This document shows positions 14,055 through 14,190 of a stretch of 14,190 bases of DNA, in pieces (positions within the stretch are counted from its first letter, which is position 1; every line of letters begins with the position of its first letter). The stretch covers positions 1 to 14,190 of the forward strand of contig JAKSDL010000333.1 in NCBI GenBank assembly GCA_022360105.1, in the 5' to 3' direction. The DNA is from Pseudomonadota bacterium. GTDB lineage: Bacteria > SAR324 > XYD2-FULL-50-16 > JAHJRI01. A program made the translations under genes and the position numbers. Below the pieces are notes generated by a model. That model ran no database searches. It had not been told where the DNA came from and saw only the letters and a list, made by a program, of their open reading frames with translations.

Positions 14055-14190
14055 TTAGGGAACTAATACAATGTTTCCGCAATTGCCGGATTTCATGACC
14101 TGCACATGAGATTGCGGGGCCTCTGCCAAGGGCAATTCGACAGCGATAACCGGTTTGAATGCACCAACTTTCATTGCTCCTGTTAGTGCT
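14055..14190 (-). CDS. Medium-chain (zinc-type) alcohol dehydrogenase / quinone reductase family, C-terminus (partial)
   Basis: The last 44 codons of a minus-strand gene run in from the right edge and stop at the TAA at 14057-14055. The visible sequence reads GAFKPVIAVELPLAEAP, then SHVQVMKSGNCGNIVLVP. This is the typical C-terminal end of MDR-superfamily oxidoreductases: a strand with KP(V/I), a LxEA helix, and (G/N)K-IVL-like last strand. The family uses NAD(P)H to reduce quinones or oxidise alcohols. The Rossmann fold and any zinc ligands lie outside the window, so the subfamily (quinone oxidoreductase or zinc alcohol dehydrogenase) cannot be chosen. The final strand has GNCGNIVL where GKhVL is usual. 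Confidence 0.75.
   Translation of the reverse strand, partial: ALTGAMKVGAFKPVIAVELPLAEAPQSHVQVMKSGNCGNIVLVP

Overview
The window reads as chromosomal DNA of a Gram-negative bacterium with moderately AT-rich coding sequence. The histidine kinases of the HQWRQPL type, the giant Ser/Thr-kinase/ATPase/histidine-kinase hybrid and the SpoIIE-type phosphatase with a receiver are a mix often seen in Desulfobacterota, SAR324 and related deltaproteobacteria-like lineages. That assignment is an inference from gene content only. No rRNA, tRNA, CRISPR array, transposase or phage gene is visible.

The left two thirds (1-9127) is a signal-transduction block. A truncated histidine kinase end (to 194) is followed 9 bases later, on the same strand and in the same frame, by a 1665-residue cytoplasmic protein: Ser/Thr kinase, STAND/AAA-like ATPase, TPR-like helices, GAF, coiled coil and histidine kinase. 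Facing it, with 26 bases between stop codons, is a minus-strand operon of three almost contiguous genes: a two-TM sensor kinase with a large extracytoplasmic domain (710 aa), a receiver-only protein (137 aa) and a receiver-coiled-coil-PP2C/SpoIIE phosphatase (449 aa). The kinase modules of the 1665- and 710-residue proteins are close relatives, the two receivers are clear duplicates, and the same coiled-coil motif recurs in all three large proteins. The most economical reading is one home-grown network in which two kinases may feed two receivers, with a Ser/Thr kinase and a Ser/Thr phosphatase facing each other. This wiring is inferred, not shown.

The right third (9128-14190) looks like ordinary envelope and transport genes. 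A 393-base divergent intergenic region carries a perfect 14-bp palindrome. It is followed by a DUF445 membrane protein (TTG start) and an AEC-family permease, probably co-transcribed. A minus-strand membrane-anchored alpha/beta hydrolase follows. Then come a 385-base AT-rich intergenic region with promoter-like and inverted-repeat elements, a voltage-gated potassium channel with an added C-terminal zinc ribbon, and, converging on it, the last 44 codons of a medium-chain (zinc-type) dehydrogenase cut by the window edge.

Nothing here is a clear defence system or mobile element. The best candidates for something new are the kinase/receiver/phosphatase network and the zinc-ribbon potassium channel.
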